Assembly (NCBI RefSeq): GCF_000247815.1
Contig: NC_021675.1
Span: forward strand, 67,041,040 to 67,105,039
Length of the DNA stretch: 64,000 bases
DNA from: Ficedula albicollis
Lineage: Eukaryota; Chordata; Aves; Passeriformes; Muscicapidae
Direction: 5' to 3'
Shown piece after piece: positions 11,201 to 25,000 of this stretch (its first letter is position 1; each line of letters starts with the position of its first letter). The translations under genes and the position numbers were made by a program. The notes under the pieces are model-generated. The model ran no database searches and was not told the DNA's origin. It was given only the letters and a program-made list of their open reading frames with translations.

Positions 11201-14199
11201 AAGGGCTGTCTATGTGTGAAATATTTCTATTCATTCCTGCTAGAAATGTCCTGAGGTGTTGGTTGGGTACCCAAGGCAAGGAACTTTCAACTAGCCCTGC
11301 CTATTGGACATAAATTGCCCTTTTCCACTCTAATTCTTTCCCAACTTTTGTATCTCTGCAGGGCTGGAACTTGCTTTTTGCACACCTAAACCATCAGATT
11401 GTACAATTGTAGTGTTTACTGATGGATGTTTAGAATGTACCTGAGCCTCTGATGTTCACAGATCACCAGAAATGAGTTCACTTTTGGTTGGTTAATACAG
11501 GTAGGGTCTGGCTCAGAGAAAGCCTTGCAGGCTTGATTCAGGTCCAGAGGTGTTGCCTGGTGTAACCTGAGATCCCCAGCACATGTGAGACATCTGTGCA
11601 GACTAATAAATATGATACAGGATTAATGAGAGAGCTGTGCCCTTCTAAAGCAGGTGGTGGAGACCACATATCGTGGACTGGGGCCTCTTAAATCACATCA
11701 GAATCTTGTTCCAGCTGCTAAATTGTGTCCTCCATCTCTGGTGGCTGTGATGGAAATTCAGACATGCAGTGAATGTGCAAGACTGTGCCTTTAATCTGTG
11801 ATCAGATCAGTCTTGTCTAAGGGTGCACTTGTCCTTCCCTGGCTGCACACCCCAGTGCTCCTTGGGGATCCCTGGGAGCTGAGTGCCAGGGCAATCCAGC
11901 TGCAGGGCCCTGGGGTGCAGGAGCACAGCCCAGGCCAGCATGCAGCACTGCTCCGTGCTCCCCCTGTGCCCAGGCTCATTCCCCAGCCCCAGCTCCAGCA
12001 GGGGTGAGGCACTTGGCAGGAGTCTGCATTCCAGGGGTGAGGCAGCTCCTGCCCCAAATTCAGGTTGGAAGGTGGGAGTTTGCTTTCTCCTTTCATACAT
12101 ACCACCATACAAACTCTCTGCCTCCTCCATATAATTTTCAATGTTTTTCTAAACAATTTTTGAGAACTTTTTCATCCTTTCCTGGCTGCCTACACATTAG
12201 AGTCACTAACCATGAGCCATCCAGTAATGAAGAGGCTTCTTTTACAAAGATCCTTATTTACTGACTGCTCTTCATTTTCCTTTGAAACTCCAGAGAGAAA
12301 GCTCTGCTAAAATCCCCGCAGAAAAATCCCCACGAGGCAGAGGATAGAGGTGGGAGAGAAGGGACAGCAGATGTGTTTTGCTATTTCTATTAAATATGTT
12401 TCTGTGATTCACAACACTGAGCTTCTGCCTACATGTGATTGAAGTAAGTTTGCAAACTCTTTGCTCTGGCTGTTGCTCTGCTTCTCCCTTTCATCTTGCT
12501 GTTTGTCATATATTCACTTTCTGCCTCTTGTCTTTTTTGACATTTTCACTATCTCAGGGGGGCAGCATTGGCACTTTCACACATCACCATAATAGAAATA
12601 AAAGCTTGAAAGATCTAGATCTGAGGTGTGCCTATTCCTGGGGCATTGCAATGAGACATCATGAAAGATGCAGCTTGGCTGGGTACTCAGGAGATCACAA
12701 GAAACCTGGAACCATAGCTCCTGAGAATAACTGAGCTGATGAAAGCAGACAAACATTTCTGCACTTTTTTTTTTTTCCTGGTGAAAAATCCTGTCAGAAA
12801 TTGACATTTTTTCTGCGCATGTGGTTGAGATGAAATTCTGTTTTCCAGTGGGGAAGTAATGTTTTATTTAGGTTTTTTTGATGAATAGCTCTGGCCTGTC
12901 TACATTGACACATACTTCACACAATGCAAGTGAAAACACCCCAATGAATCTTTCCAAAGTCCTAAGGAGCTTCAGCTCAGGATGAATTAAAAGATGTATA
13001 ATTGGGTCAGATCCTCCATCAGTCCAGACTGGCCCAGCTCTGATACAATCAGTAAAACCATATCATTTTACATTATAAAATATGACACAAAATATCATAC
13101 TGAGACATCCTAAATGCAATTCCTGCCATCAATGCATGGTTCAGAGTCACCAGTCACCTTTGCAATTTGCACCTGTGTCAGGCAGCAGAGCAGCTGCTGA
13201 GTTAACTGGGACTTAACTGTGTTCTCTCTGTCTCGTTGCCAGAATGAAAAATACCCAACTGGTGTCAAGCACTGGGAGCAATTTCTTCCTGCTTGCAAAT
13301 CCCATCTGCAGAGCTAAGGCTTTTCCCAAATATTTTATAACCAAGAAATAAAGTATATCAAAACTAATCCAATGTATCAAACAATTTTGGATAGCTTTAC
13401 ATGAATATCTGGCTACTAATCTTCAAGGACTTTAGGGGGAAGAAAGGGAGACCTATTTAGCATGTGCTGAGATGTTGTTGTGACAGGTGATGCAGGCAGA
13501 ACCCCACTCCCAGATGGGAGAGCTTCAGCAGCTGTATCTCCCAGCACAGTGCCTGGTGATGCATCCCCAGCTCCAGCCTCGGAGGCAGCTGGCTCAGGAT
13601 GCTCAGGCTCTGAGTCTGCCAAGGCTGCCTGAGTTTGCTAGGGACAGGATGCTCACACACCTGGCACCCTGCAGCTGTCTCCCAGCTGCTGCTATCACCT
13701 CGGGGTTTTAAAAAATACCTAAAAATACAATACCTTCACTGTCCAACTGACAGAAGGGATTCTGCTCTTCAGGCATTCCTAAAGCATCCCACCAGCACAG
13801 GTGTGGGGTGGCAGCAGGCACTGGTGCTGAGGCAGGCAGCAATCATGGTTAATTTGGGGGGTTGACAGTCTGATTTTAGGGCTGCAAGAGCAGAGGAAGG
13901 AGCCTGAGCTTATCCAACCAGAGACATTCCTCCTGAGCCATGGAAAAATAATAACTTGACATTTGTAAGTGTCAGTGCCAGAGGGAGGGCTGAGAGGGAC
14001 AGCAGAACACGTGGGTGATGCTCTGCTCCACGTGTGCACTCCTCCTAATTCCAGCTGCATATACATTTCCTTCTGCTCATAAGGAGCTGAAGAGAACTTG
14101 AAGGAACAAACCCACCAAGCCCTCCCAGCCCTCCTCAGTTTGGTCAATGAGGCCATTAAAAAGATGCGTGAACATCTTGCAAACAGGGGTTGAATTTTT
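8277..14199. other. Unique sequence, no gene seen
   Basis: About 5.9 kb without a recognised gene or interspersed repeat. It includes open frames of about 120 codons (9052-9414 plus, 11791-12156 minus, 13779-14234 minus) that show no domain, signal peptide or splice-consistent structure I can identify. Confidence 0.5.
10995..11100 (+). repeat. A/C-rich low-complexity tract
   Basis: Alternating A-runs and CCC/CCCC blocks, such as CCCCCAAAACC and AAACCCCAAACC. It is simple low-complexity sequence, possibly a degenerate A-rich retroposon tail. Confidence 0.7.
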
Positions 14200-14315
14200 A
14201 TGCCACAGTGGCAATATCGTAGTGGCCTGAGCACAGAGAGGAGCTATTAGAGAAACTATGCCACAGTGGCAATATCGTAGTGGCCTGAACACAGAGAGGA
14301 GCTATTAGAGAAACA
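14200..14315 (+). pseudogene. Tandem pair of U4 snRNA 5'-end-like units (58 bp each)
   Basis: Units 14200-14257 and 14258-14315 each begin ATGCCACAGTGGCAATATCG. The core CAGTGGCAATATCGTAG differs by one base from the conserved U4 snRNA 5' region (CAGTGGCAGTATCGTAG), which pairs with U6. TGAG follows a few bases later, as in U4. The rest aligns only loosely and the 3' domain with the Sm site is absent, so a functional snRNA is unlikely. The two units differ by a GAGCAC/GAACAC change and at the last bases. A retrotransposed, truncated U4 copy that later duplicated fits; chance similarity cannot be excluded. Confidence 0.55.
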
Positions 14316-15205
14316 AGACTGCTTGTTTTATCTTAGAAAGCAATTTTCACCCCTTTAGCTGCTCTGAAGAGACTTGAAAACAGCATGTATGAACTGAGGA
14401 ACAGGAATAGTCCAGACTAACACAGTCTGAGAAATCCTTCCTGTCACAGGACAGTGGTTTCCATTTTCTGCTGAGATTATCTCCTCTGTCCTGCATCCAG
14501 AACAGCTTCCTCAGAGACAGAGATGAATCTTCCAGCCTTTCTCAGACCGTGGTCCTTCAGGGCAGCAGTGGGACCTGGTCACAGCTTTGTGTCCTGCAAC
14601 CTGTACCCCTGTGAGCTGTGTAGTCAGGAAAGAAAGAAAGAAACTATCTAGAAAAACCTCTGTATGTTGAAGGAGATCTGCTTATAAATGCTCCAGCTCA
14701 GACTTGTAGAGAGCTGATCTCCTTTTTGTTGTTTTTTCTGGGTATTTTTTAGGATTTTGCTCACTGGGAATAACGTTGTTATGTTTGTCTAGTTCCTCAC
14801 CTGTTAAATTCCTGAAGCATGGAAATGGGAAGATTCCAGCACTGTGGACATGCAGGGATCAGCACTTTCTGCAGATTAAGTTGTCTGCAATGACACATTT
14901 TGGGTCTACATGGGAACAGGTTTAAGCCCTAGGAAAAATCTCATTCTGTGGGTAGGAGCAATGCAAGCTGCAGGCACATGCTGAAGTTGTGTGTGTGTGT
15001 ATGTGTGTGTGTGTCTGGGCAGTGTTTTTTTTATTCACCCTTTTCTTTTCTCAGCTGTCAGCAGCAAAGGTCACAGGATAAAAGAACACACCTGCAGAAG
15101 CTGCCACTTACACCTCTGACACTCAGACCCCCCTTCCTGCCCTTTCCAGCTTGCAGCCCTTTCCCATCACAGAGGATGCCCCACCAGCTCACATGTCTGA
15201 GAGGA
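14316..15205. other. Unique sequence with a short GT microsatellite
   Basis: No gene is recognised. Small AAAG and GT simple repeats are the only notable features. Confidence 0.5.
14988..15014 (+). repeat. (GT)n microsatellite
   Basis: About 13 GT dinucleotides with one A interruption at 15001. Confidence 0.95.
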
Positions 15206-15478
15206 GACAAGGAGAGCAGTTTTAAACTAAAAGAGGAAAGATTTGGGTTAGATATTAGGAAAAAAAATTATTCCCTATGAGGGTGGTGAGGCCCTGGTAC
15301 AGGGTGCCCAGAGAAGCTGTGGCTGCCCCTGGGTCCCTGGCAGTGCCCAAGGTCAGGTTGGACACTGGGGCTTGGAGCAGCCTGGGACAGTGGAAAGTGT
15401 CCCTGCCATGGCAGGGGGTGGAACTAGATGATCTTTAAATTCCCTTCCAGCTCAAACCATTCTGCAATTCTATAATGA
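15206..15478 (+). mobile_element. CR1 LINE 3' end
   Basis: The CR1 landmarks are in order: AGCAGTTTTAAACTAAAAGA, GGTTAGATATTAGGAAAAAA, GAGGGTGGTGAGGCCCTGG, GAAGCTGTGGCTGCCCCTGG, GGGACAGTGGAAAGTGTCCC, TTCCCTTCCAGCTCAAACCA and an octamer-like tail. It is an intact 3'UTR with no large deletion and no coding part. Confidence 0.95.
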
Positions 15479-17502
15479 AATAATCCCCCCCGTGTGCACA
15501 GAGGTGAAGCACATGGGCATTTGAACTGTGTTTGCTCTTATTTGGTGAATTAGAATTTACCTTCGCTTTCTGCTGGGAAATGAAGTTGTGTCATGCTGCC
15601 CTGGAGCCACAGTAAGTGCACAGTGGCTCTGGCATTGCTGCTGTGCATTCAGCTGATGCATGAGTCACTGCCAGCCCTTCTCTCAGAGAAGTTTTCCTCG
15701 TTGGCAGCTGAAAAACAACCACGAGGGGAGAGGAAACAGAGGCAAAGGTGGAATCTCTGTGCTTCTCTCAGAACTGAAATTAAAACTGTGCTTTTCTCAA
15801 AGGACAGTGATCTCTCCACCCACACTCTCTTTCCAAAATTTCGGTAGCTCAAAGGATGTTCTCCCTCTCTCCTTCACTTCAGAAATGGAAGAAACAATCA
15901 TGACAAAAGTCACACCCAATTTATAGATTTCCACCAATATTTTGCCTTGTTTACTGAATTGGCTTAGTAGTTCCTCCAAATCACTTAATTGAGGCGGTGA
16001 TCACAGGATTTGTTTCAAAGTCTTAAACTAAGTTTTCTTTTACATCACATTCAGGTGTTTAATCTGTGGCTTGAACCATCCCTTTGTGTTATTCGTTTGT
16101 CACCTGTTCAGATGTGTTTGTGCAGCTCCCAGAGCAGAAGTTTCCCGATCTTCCCTGAGTTCCCAGAACCTGCAGTTGGAGACCAGTCAGATCTGATAAT
16201 CAGATTATTATTTCTGTATTATCCCTCCTTCAATGAAACTGTTATTCTGGCATGTTCAGTAGCTTCAAAGCCACTCTGATTAAATTCTTATCAGGATAAA
16301 AAGCTGATATTTATGTGATGAGCACACATTAATATAGATGAAGACACTTTGTTCAGGTGTATGCATTCCACTTCTCAGAGGTCACATTCTACTGGAAGTG
16401 CCTTGGGGTTAACATCTCCTGAATTTTTTCTTTTGCCTTGGAAGAGGAGCAGGAGGCAAAGCTTTGGTCTTTTAGTCTTTGCTTCTTCTTATTGATAAAT
16501 GTCCTCTGCATTTCCATACTTCAAAGGAGTGTTCTTTTGCCATGATGAATAGCCCTTTTAGGCTCAGAATCAATTCAGACCTTTTCCATCCCAGCACTTG
16601 AAATTCTTGGGGGGATACTCCAATCTCCATAGTCTTGTTCATTGCTATGCGACTGCATCAGCATTAGAACAGAAATCAATCTTGATTTACATTTTCCTCT
16701 TGTCCAGGTGCTCAGACCAGCAGCTTTTCAATGCTTAGTTAGTGGACTTTGCACTAAATAAATTTTTAGAACTTTTGCTAGTCTAGTGACATAAAGTCTG
16801 GAAATTATTACAAACTTTGACATATATCAGCTGTGCTCTATGTTAAGGCTCTTCCATCCTTTCAAAATTCACTCTGATTCCTGGAATTAGTTGCCTTCCC
16901 ATTTTTATTCTCTCCTCTTTGTTTCCAAATTGTAATTCTACAGTTGCTTAATGAAATAAACTCTTTCTTTATCAGTTTTTCTTGGCACACACCACACAAA
17001 GGCTCTGAAGTCCTAGAAGAAAGACAAGGAACCATACTAAAAATATTTTTAAGGATAATATCTTCCCTGTGCCAACAGGCAAAAGTTATTCAAGGCAGTA
17101 ATTATAGAAAAGAAAATTATTTGAAACCCTGTTCATCCTTGGTATTGCCCAGCCAGGTTCAGATTGCTATTCCCAAACAAATCCACTCAGATGTGAAAAA
17201 CACAGGAAAACACACTCAAGTGATTTCTAATTATATTTAACAGCTTTGAATTCTTGAACCTTCTTTGATCTGGAATTATCCTTGCAGAATATGTTGGAAT
17301 ATCTCTGAGTAAACCCATTTGTAATGTCAAGGTGCATGAACCAGTCCCTGAATCATTATTCATGGTGCTGGCCCTCAGCCAGGACCTGGAAACTGGGATA
17401 ATTCTGGGAGCCATCAGCAGAAGGAAAGAAATAGAAGCAGAAAAAACTCATTTTTGAAGAGTTTAACTCAATTATGGAGAAATACAGCAAAATAGTTCAA
17501 AC

Positions 17503-17537
<35 letters not shown>

Positions 17538-17540
17538 TAT
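17503..17540 (+). repeat. (AT)n/(AC)n microsatellite
   Basis: An AT dinucleotide run with an ACACAC interruption near 17527-17532. Confidence 0.95.
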
Positions 17541-19769
17541 GCACTTTGATTTATGAAATGTAGAAGAAAGAATACTGAGTTTTCAAAAAGTTTTAAGAAG
17601 ATAGAAGGCAGTATAAAAGTTATTAGGCTGGTCTGTAAGGGATGAATCTTCTCTGAGCTTTAGAGATTAAACTGTGAAGATGTGCAAGTCTCCCTGTATC
17701 TGCAGACTGGAACCAGAGCATTCACATAGCTCCAGCTGAAAGGAGACTCATTTCTTTATAAATAAAACAAGCAGCTGTGCAGAATTTCTCACCAGATCTT
17801 TGTCCTCCAAGGTTTTGCAGCCAACATTATCATGTCATCTGATTATTCTTTAACTGCGGAGGTGTAAATTTCTTTGCTTCTAATACTTCTTGCCTACAAC
17901 CTTTAATTCTCATAATTTTTGGTTTTGTTTTGGATATTTTTAACCTGAGCTGAGAAAGGAGAATGGAGAAAGCATTGTAAGGGCTACTCAAGAGCCACTA
18001 CAACAACCTGCCAGGAGCAGATTGCACTTGATATTCAGTGTGCTGCTTCTCCTGGGCTTTGGCTTCTGTGTTCTGCTGGTAGTGCTCCAGAAAAGGAGAG
18101 GAACGGAGGTATCCAGGGGCATGACTTAATCCATTCTTCAGGAGGCATCTCAGATGAGACAGAGGGTTTAATTGCTGATTTTAATTTTTTTTTTTCATTG
18201 ACTGAGGTTAGATGTGATGGGGGATATGTGTGACTGGGAGAGGATAAAGGTGGGAGAGAACAGATGGGATTTTTAACCAAGCCTTTTCATAATGTGTGAA
18301 ACTTTATTGAAATAAGTGAGAGAAATTAGTGGACCTCACAGCATGTCTGGTCCTGCTGTAGGCACCATCCCAGCCTCCCCCTCAACTTCATTTTCCTCTG
18401 TCCTGATTCCAGAATTTCCTCTTGCCCCCAGTTGCATGGCACCCACAGGACATCTTCTAAACCCTACTGACAGATGGAGCTCAAAATATTTCAGAAATTG
18501 CTGCAAAGGCAGCAGTCCCCTGTCTAACAGACTGGAGGAATAAAATGCAGTTTTCCATGGAACTTCTTGGATCCCTCCCAGGAAAAACCTAAATAAATGT
18601 CATTCACCCTTTGAACTGCCACATGGCTTTTCTACATTGGCAATTTTCCTTCCTGCCCTTGCCCTGAGACCTGTAGTAACTCCATTCTCTTCCAATTTTT
18701 TTGTCTTCCCTGATTAATTCCCATGTGTGAAGCTGAAAAAGCAGGTTCTTACCTTATTTTTTCTTTAAAATGTGAGATTTTTTTGTTTACTGTTGAAAAT
18801 AAAGGATAGCAAAGAAATTACAGTGGCTTGAGCCACACATCTTAAATATTCCTAGTTTTGAATCTAGAGTAAGTTGAAGGTGGAGAACCTGAGAGGGAAA
18901 ATTACTCTTTTAACAGTAATCAAATAATATTGAATATTCTGTTTTGTTAGTGGGAAGAAAAGTCCTTAAATTTTAGACCTTTATAATTGTATCCTAGAAG
19001 AATTCCACTTCAAGGCACGTGGCTTGATCCCATGAGATGCTGCGGTGTTGTTGATGGGCAATGAGAACATGGGAATGAGAAAATGGACAAAACTCAAATT
19101 TCTGTTCAAGTCTACCTGGACAAGGACAATGGTGTGTGGAGATATTAGGACGTGGCCAACTGTTTGCTGATCTCATCCTTCCTCTGGCTGAGGATTTAAG
19201 GGCTTGGTTAGGTGAAGCAGCCCTTTAAAGTCAGGTCTGTACAACACACCAGCATGAGCTTAGGAAATTTGTCACTTAAGGACAACTGTGACAGGACACA
19301 GGGCTGGCAGTTCAGAGCCTGATGAGTCTTTGGGTTAGAATCTTTGGGATGATTCTGGATGATTTGGGATGATTTTTGATGATGATTCTTTGGGCCATAG
19401 AGGAATCAAAACTGCTTCATTAGATTGAAAGGGAGCAGCAGTTTAATGTCTTTTTGAAAGATTTGTATCTTCTGTAATTCTGTCTTTGAAAGTCTCCATG
19501 GCTATTTAATCAGCAGTTATTAAATATGTTCCAGAAGACTTGCTGAAGGCTAAATATTGGTTTCTTCTCCTTCTTCTTGAATAAATGACTGAAACATAAT
19601 AATTTGAGGGTTTGCTTTAGTGACAGCATCTCATTGAGAAGAATGATTTGCATATAATGTCCCAAGAAAAGAGGAGGCTGAAGGAACTGACAAACCAAGC
19701 ACATTTTGTACTTTCCTCAGTTTGTGCACTTTTGTCTGTCTCTGGTGGGGGTTTTTGTTTGCCTGGTTG

Positions 19770-19822
19770 GAGTTTTTTTTTGTTTTTTGGTTTTTTTTTT
19801 TTGTTTTGTTTTGTTTTTTCTT
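19770..19822 (+). repeat. T-rich low-complexity tract
   Basis: T-runs punctuated by G, including TTTTG-like units. The hydrophobic frame it produces (Phe/Trp-rich, 19722-19913) is a composition artefact. Confidence 0.85.
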
Positions 19823-22800
19823 AGGGTTTGTTTCATTTTTAGCTAAAAATTGGTTGGGATTTTTTGATGTTATTTCCTTCATGAGGGTGAGATGCTTCAG
19901 TTTAACAATTTAAACATCAGGTGAATTAAGGGAGTTGTTTTGCTCCTTCAGTGTTCGATAGAAAAGAACCTCAGTGCTATTCCATGTCCAGTTAAATGAG
20001 ATTATTCCCATGTAAATGACAATTTAACTACACTGGAATGTCTTACCCTCCTGTGTCAGTGGGGCACACTGTAACAGGAAGACAAGACAATTGCTCTAAG
20101 AGAAACCCACGTAAAAATCCCTGTCCCAATGAACTACAAATTCTCTGAAGGCAGAGATGCCCACCCCAGCTAAGAAGGCATTATCCCTTTTAGGATAAAT
20201 GGGGTGAAAATGAAATTTAAATGTAGATCACCAACATTTTGAATAAGATACTGAAAGGGCATACCCCAGGCTACCTCACATTAACTTTCCTTGAGGCTTA
20301 TGAAAAACTTGAAGACACCTTCATTTTGTCTCAATACACAAGGGAAAAATACACACATCTCAAACTATGTGTGAGCTGAAGAAAATCCCACTTTGATGAA
20401 AGTCCCATTGCTGCCCACTTCTGCAGGGAATCCCAAAAGCCAAATGCACTCCTGGAACATAAAGCATTGGCCCTACAGTGTGAAACAGTGTCATATACAG
20501 CTGGTAGAACCAAACGCTTCATGCAACACTTATACAACATAAACATTGGGTATTCACCGTGTGGATGTGTGCTGATCATCTCACATCTCAGCTAATAAGC
20601 CAAGGATCTCTTCACAGTGAATGGGAGGAAAAAGAGACATTTTTAGGGCACAATTAATTTGCCATATTTTGCAACGTGCTTTAAAGTGAGATGAAGTGCC
20701 TAGTTGTCTCTGGTGGGTTTGTGGGAACCTGTGGGGGCTCACCCAAATGTACAAATCTACATTGCAAAAGTCTACAGTCAGCCTGAAAAATCACCTCCTC
20801 AGTGCCTATAACAGAGAGAGTGCCAAGTTCCAAAGAAAGCCTGTAACTATTTTTACTTTATTTTGTAAGGGAAGCTTCTCTTAATGAGTTCCCTTTTCAA
20901 ATCTAATCCCCCAGCTTCTTGTTTGGGAAGATTTCTTCAGATAGACTCTTGTATCATTAATGTTCAGGTGTAGGACTGCTTTTTTACAAAGTCCCCAGCT
21001 ATCATTATTGCAGATATCCTTCATCTGTAATGCACTTGCAGTGGTTCCCATGTGTCCTTGCCTCTCTCTTACTTTCTCATTTGTTCATCCCCCTGAGCCC
21101 TGGGTTGGGCTGGGGAGCTCCATTTCCTGCTGCCAGCGTGGATTTTGGCTGGTGGCACTTTGTCAGGTCTGGCCCTTGGGGTCTCTGCCCTGCAGCCTGT
21201 GAGCTGGCTGTTCTCTGGGGTGCTCCCAGGGTTTGTTTGCAAAGGCAACTGTGCCCCCTTTTCCTTGTTAATGCAAGGGTGATAAGTGAGCCTTGGCTCA
21301 GCCTGAGTTTGAGTGGCTACATCCAGGACCTTTGGTATATGTGATTTATAACTGAACATAATCCTTGAGGTAAAAAGAAACTTCCTTTAGACCATTTGAA
21401 AAGAGGAGGGATGGGAAGCTGGAGACTCAGATTTGCTTAAACATGTGCTTGTGGGCTTGATTTGCTTAAACAGGCATAGGTTGGTGCCTGTCCAGGTGCT
21501 CCAGGCTACCTGAGATATCTTCATGTTGGCAGGACCCAGGAATGTCCAAAGAGGCATCCAAAGCCAGGTGGGTCACTCCAAGGTATCTCAAGTGGCACCA
21601 GGCACACACTGAAGCCTTCCTTTGCTCTGTGTCCAGGTTTATTTCACTGGTCCATCAAGGTTCTTGTGCTCCCCAGCCTTTTCAGCACCAGAAATTAAGT
21701 TTTCTTCCCTGGCCATGGCACCAGTGGGCTGACAGAGCACTTCAGTGCCCTTTCTGTCAGCTATTGCCAAAGCCATGATTTATGGAGTGCACTTCTCACT
21801 TCCTTTGGGAGAGTCCTGCCACTCAGCAGAAGTCAGGCCAGGGCCCTGGTGGTGTGCAGGGCCAGGGACAATCCCCAGCCTGGAGCTGGATCTTCAACAC
21901 AGCAACAATTGATCAACAGTCCTCACAGCAGTGTATTGCATTGGCTTATTTTAGCCTGTTTGCCCATTTGCTTCTTTTGACCTATTCTATTCTATTTAGC
22001 TTCTTGATAGTACTGTGTTTTCCTCAGAAACCTTTTCCAAATACAGTCTGGTGTTTGGTGATAGTGCAGTTACAGTACGTCCTGTGGCCACACTGTTTTA
22101 ATTAGAAATGAAAAAAATGCGTGTTCCTTTAGTCAAACATTTCTTTTATATCAGAATGGTGACATAATAAAAAAGGTGACATTTTTATATGTTTTTTATA
22201 GCTTGTCTTTTCTGCTGCTGGTTCAGGTATCAACTAGAGAGACAAATATTGTCCATGGCAGTGTCTGGATATTAACGTGTTTGAACTGAAAAATTGAAGT
22301 GAAGCCTCCTCAGAAGCCACACCACAAGCACAAGGGGACATGTTGTGGCTCACCCCGTGTGCTTGCAGAGCAATGAGACACTCAGGGTGCTTTCAGGGTG
22401 CATAACTAACAGCAATGACAAGGAAGTACATCAGTAGTACTAAAAATAATAAAAGGCCCAGGTTGTTCAGAGTTCAAAGTCAAGCTGTTTCAATCTTGTT
22501 GTCTTTGAGGGGAATCCTGAGAGACCTCAAGACTTCACTAATTTTTATTTTTTTTTCCATAAGAGAAAGATTTCCTCTGGTATTTGCTTTTTGGATTCAT
22601 TGTTGGTGGGAAGGGAGCTGAGAACATCTGATGGGCTTTGGGGACAGAGCAGGAGGTAGATTGAGAAGCTGAGTAGAGCCTGGAAGCAATCTGGGGATAA
22701 TGAATATGATTGTGTATTATTTAATATGATTGTGCTGCTGCAATCCAGGAGGCTCAGGCAGAGAAGCTGAGATGGGGACAACTCTGCACGGGACAGCACA

Positions 22801-24930
22801 GCAGGTCCAGGAAAGGAGGAGATGAATTCTTTAGTGCTGAGTTGCCACCTTTGGGTGGCACAGGGGTGGAGGAAGGACACAGGTGTGGAGCAGATGTCTG
22901 AGGTAGGTGGCAGTAGATGGAAATGCTTCTGCTCTCCTGGTGAGAGAAATATTCACAAATACGAGCATAACTCTGGACTGGCTGTCTTTAAAGATGGAAA
23001 TATTGGTTGAAGATTGCAGATCAAAGGCTGAGGGGACAACACTCTTCACTGAATTTAGGAAGTTTATATTTTGCTGCCAATCCAAATTTATCTGCCATTT
23101 AATTCTTACTGATCTTAATTAAAATTAATATGACAAACATATTCATTTAATTGTGTCACCCCTGGCTTGTGTGTATGTCACAAAAAAGAACTTTTGAGTT
23201 TAACAGTGGGTAACAAAGGAGTGAGAGTTCTGAGGGATAATGCCAGGGTAGCTTGCAAAGACACTAACTGTGGGAGGTGATGTTTTATTTTGGGGTGAAA
23301 TTACACAAGATAGGAACATAGGCTTGTAATTTTAGAGAGAATTCCTTTCCAAAGAGGATTGTGGCTTTAGCATGGAATTTAGCTAAGCTGCTCCAAGCCT
23401 TTACATAGTTTTCTGAACTCAAGAATATTTGCTTTCAAAAAAAAAAAACCCAAAAAAATGGGCAATAATAACTCTGGAGATTAATTGCTTGGTAATATGC
23501 ACTGGCATATAGTGATAGCATCTGTGCCTAATGGAAATACAATGGAAATGGGCCTTTGCAGATGAGTTCAGCTAAAATAAACAACTAGAAAACAATCTGG
23601 GTTCCTGGCTAAGGCCAGGAGAAGAAATGAAAATTAATGTAGGGAGAGATTATCCCACGTGCTGCCCGTGCTGTAAAGTCCTGTAGCAGCTCGTGTGTTT
23701 CCAGGCTCTGTCTGTGCCATGTGCTCCCTCTGAAGCAGAGTGATGCTGGTGGGAGCTGCTCTGACTGGCATTGCCTCTCCCTGCACAAGGACACAGTGCC
23801 AGCAGCAGAGCCTGCTGCTCTACATCCAATCCCACCTCCCTGCAGGAGCAGGACTCTAAATCTGGGGGCCAGATTGGCTTCTCAGCTTCAAAGGGATGCA
23901 CAGATAGTTTTTCTGGATTGTCCTTTTGAGCTAATTGTTTTGCTGTCACAAGGAAAACCAAATTAAGGTTTCCAAGATCACGTTTTGTGTTTAAAATAAT
24001 TATAATTAAATTCATGCAATACTCATATTTTGATTTCTCCTCACAACACAGTGATTTTCCAGCAAAATAATGCATTTCTGGGTACAAAGAATTACATTAC
24101 AGGGATATAATTCAAACTATTAAATAAACACATAGTGTATAAGACACTGTAAGGCGTAACTAAGCACTGACTTGCTGGGAAAAAAAATACAGAGAGACAG
24201 CCACAAAAACCTTATCAGGTTCAAGAGATGTGCCCAGTAAGAGTAGATGCAGGTGGAGATTTGGAAGCTGACAATGGTTACTGAGCACCCATGAAGCTCA
24301 TAAATAAATAAATGACTCCTTGAGAGACAGAGGTTGCCAGACCAGAGGTTCAGGCGGGCTGGGACAACAGCTCTGGCCCAGAAACACAAACTGGTCTTTC
24401 AGCAGAGCATGATGTACCTGAATTCCTGGTGCTCCTTTTGTGATGGAACATGACAAACCTGCCTAATTTCTTTAGAGTTTATTTTTTTTTTTTAGAAACT
24501 CCGCTTTGCCACACACACCACCAAAATTTTCAAAGCAAATTATCACGCCTGTTAAATGTTAAAACAACACATTCTGCCCTGGTGTTCTGTCTACAACATT
24601 CTGTTTTCAGGTATATTGAGGAAACACAATGAGGGCTGTAGTCAAACAATCACAGAAACATCTGTCATGTTTTAAAGGTTGATTCCTGTGGTGGCTCTTC
24701 CACAATTCTCAGCTGAGGTTGTGCCCAATGCTGGTGAAGGAACCTCGTGGGTGCTCCTCAGTGTTCACAGTGCAAAGTCAGCATAGCTGCCTCCAGAAAC
24801 TGCCTAAATTTCAACCCCTTCCTTTTATTCAGCATTTTGAGAATTTTTAAATTCCAAAGATGAACCTGCTTAAGGACCTGGCTTGTGTGTGTGGAAATTT
24901 TGCTCCATCCAGGAGAGCAAGGTGAATTTG

Positions 24931-25000
24931 GGGGATGCATTGCCAAGCCTTGCTGAATAAAGGAGAGAGGGGATGCATTGCCAAGCCTTGCTGAATAAAG
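24931..25000 (+). repeat. 38-bp tandem duplication containing AATAAA
   Basis: The unit GGGGATGCATTGCCAAGCCT followed by TGCTGAATAAAG occurs at 24931 and 24969. Each unit contains AATAAA, as an LTR or retroposon end might, but no family is recognised. Confidence 0.85.

Noticed and set aside
19722..19913. Hydrophobic Phe/Trp-rich 63-residue frame resembling a membrane peptide
   Set aside because: It is a translation of a T-rich low-complexity tract.
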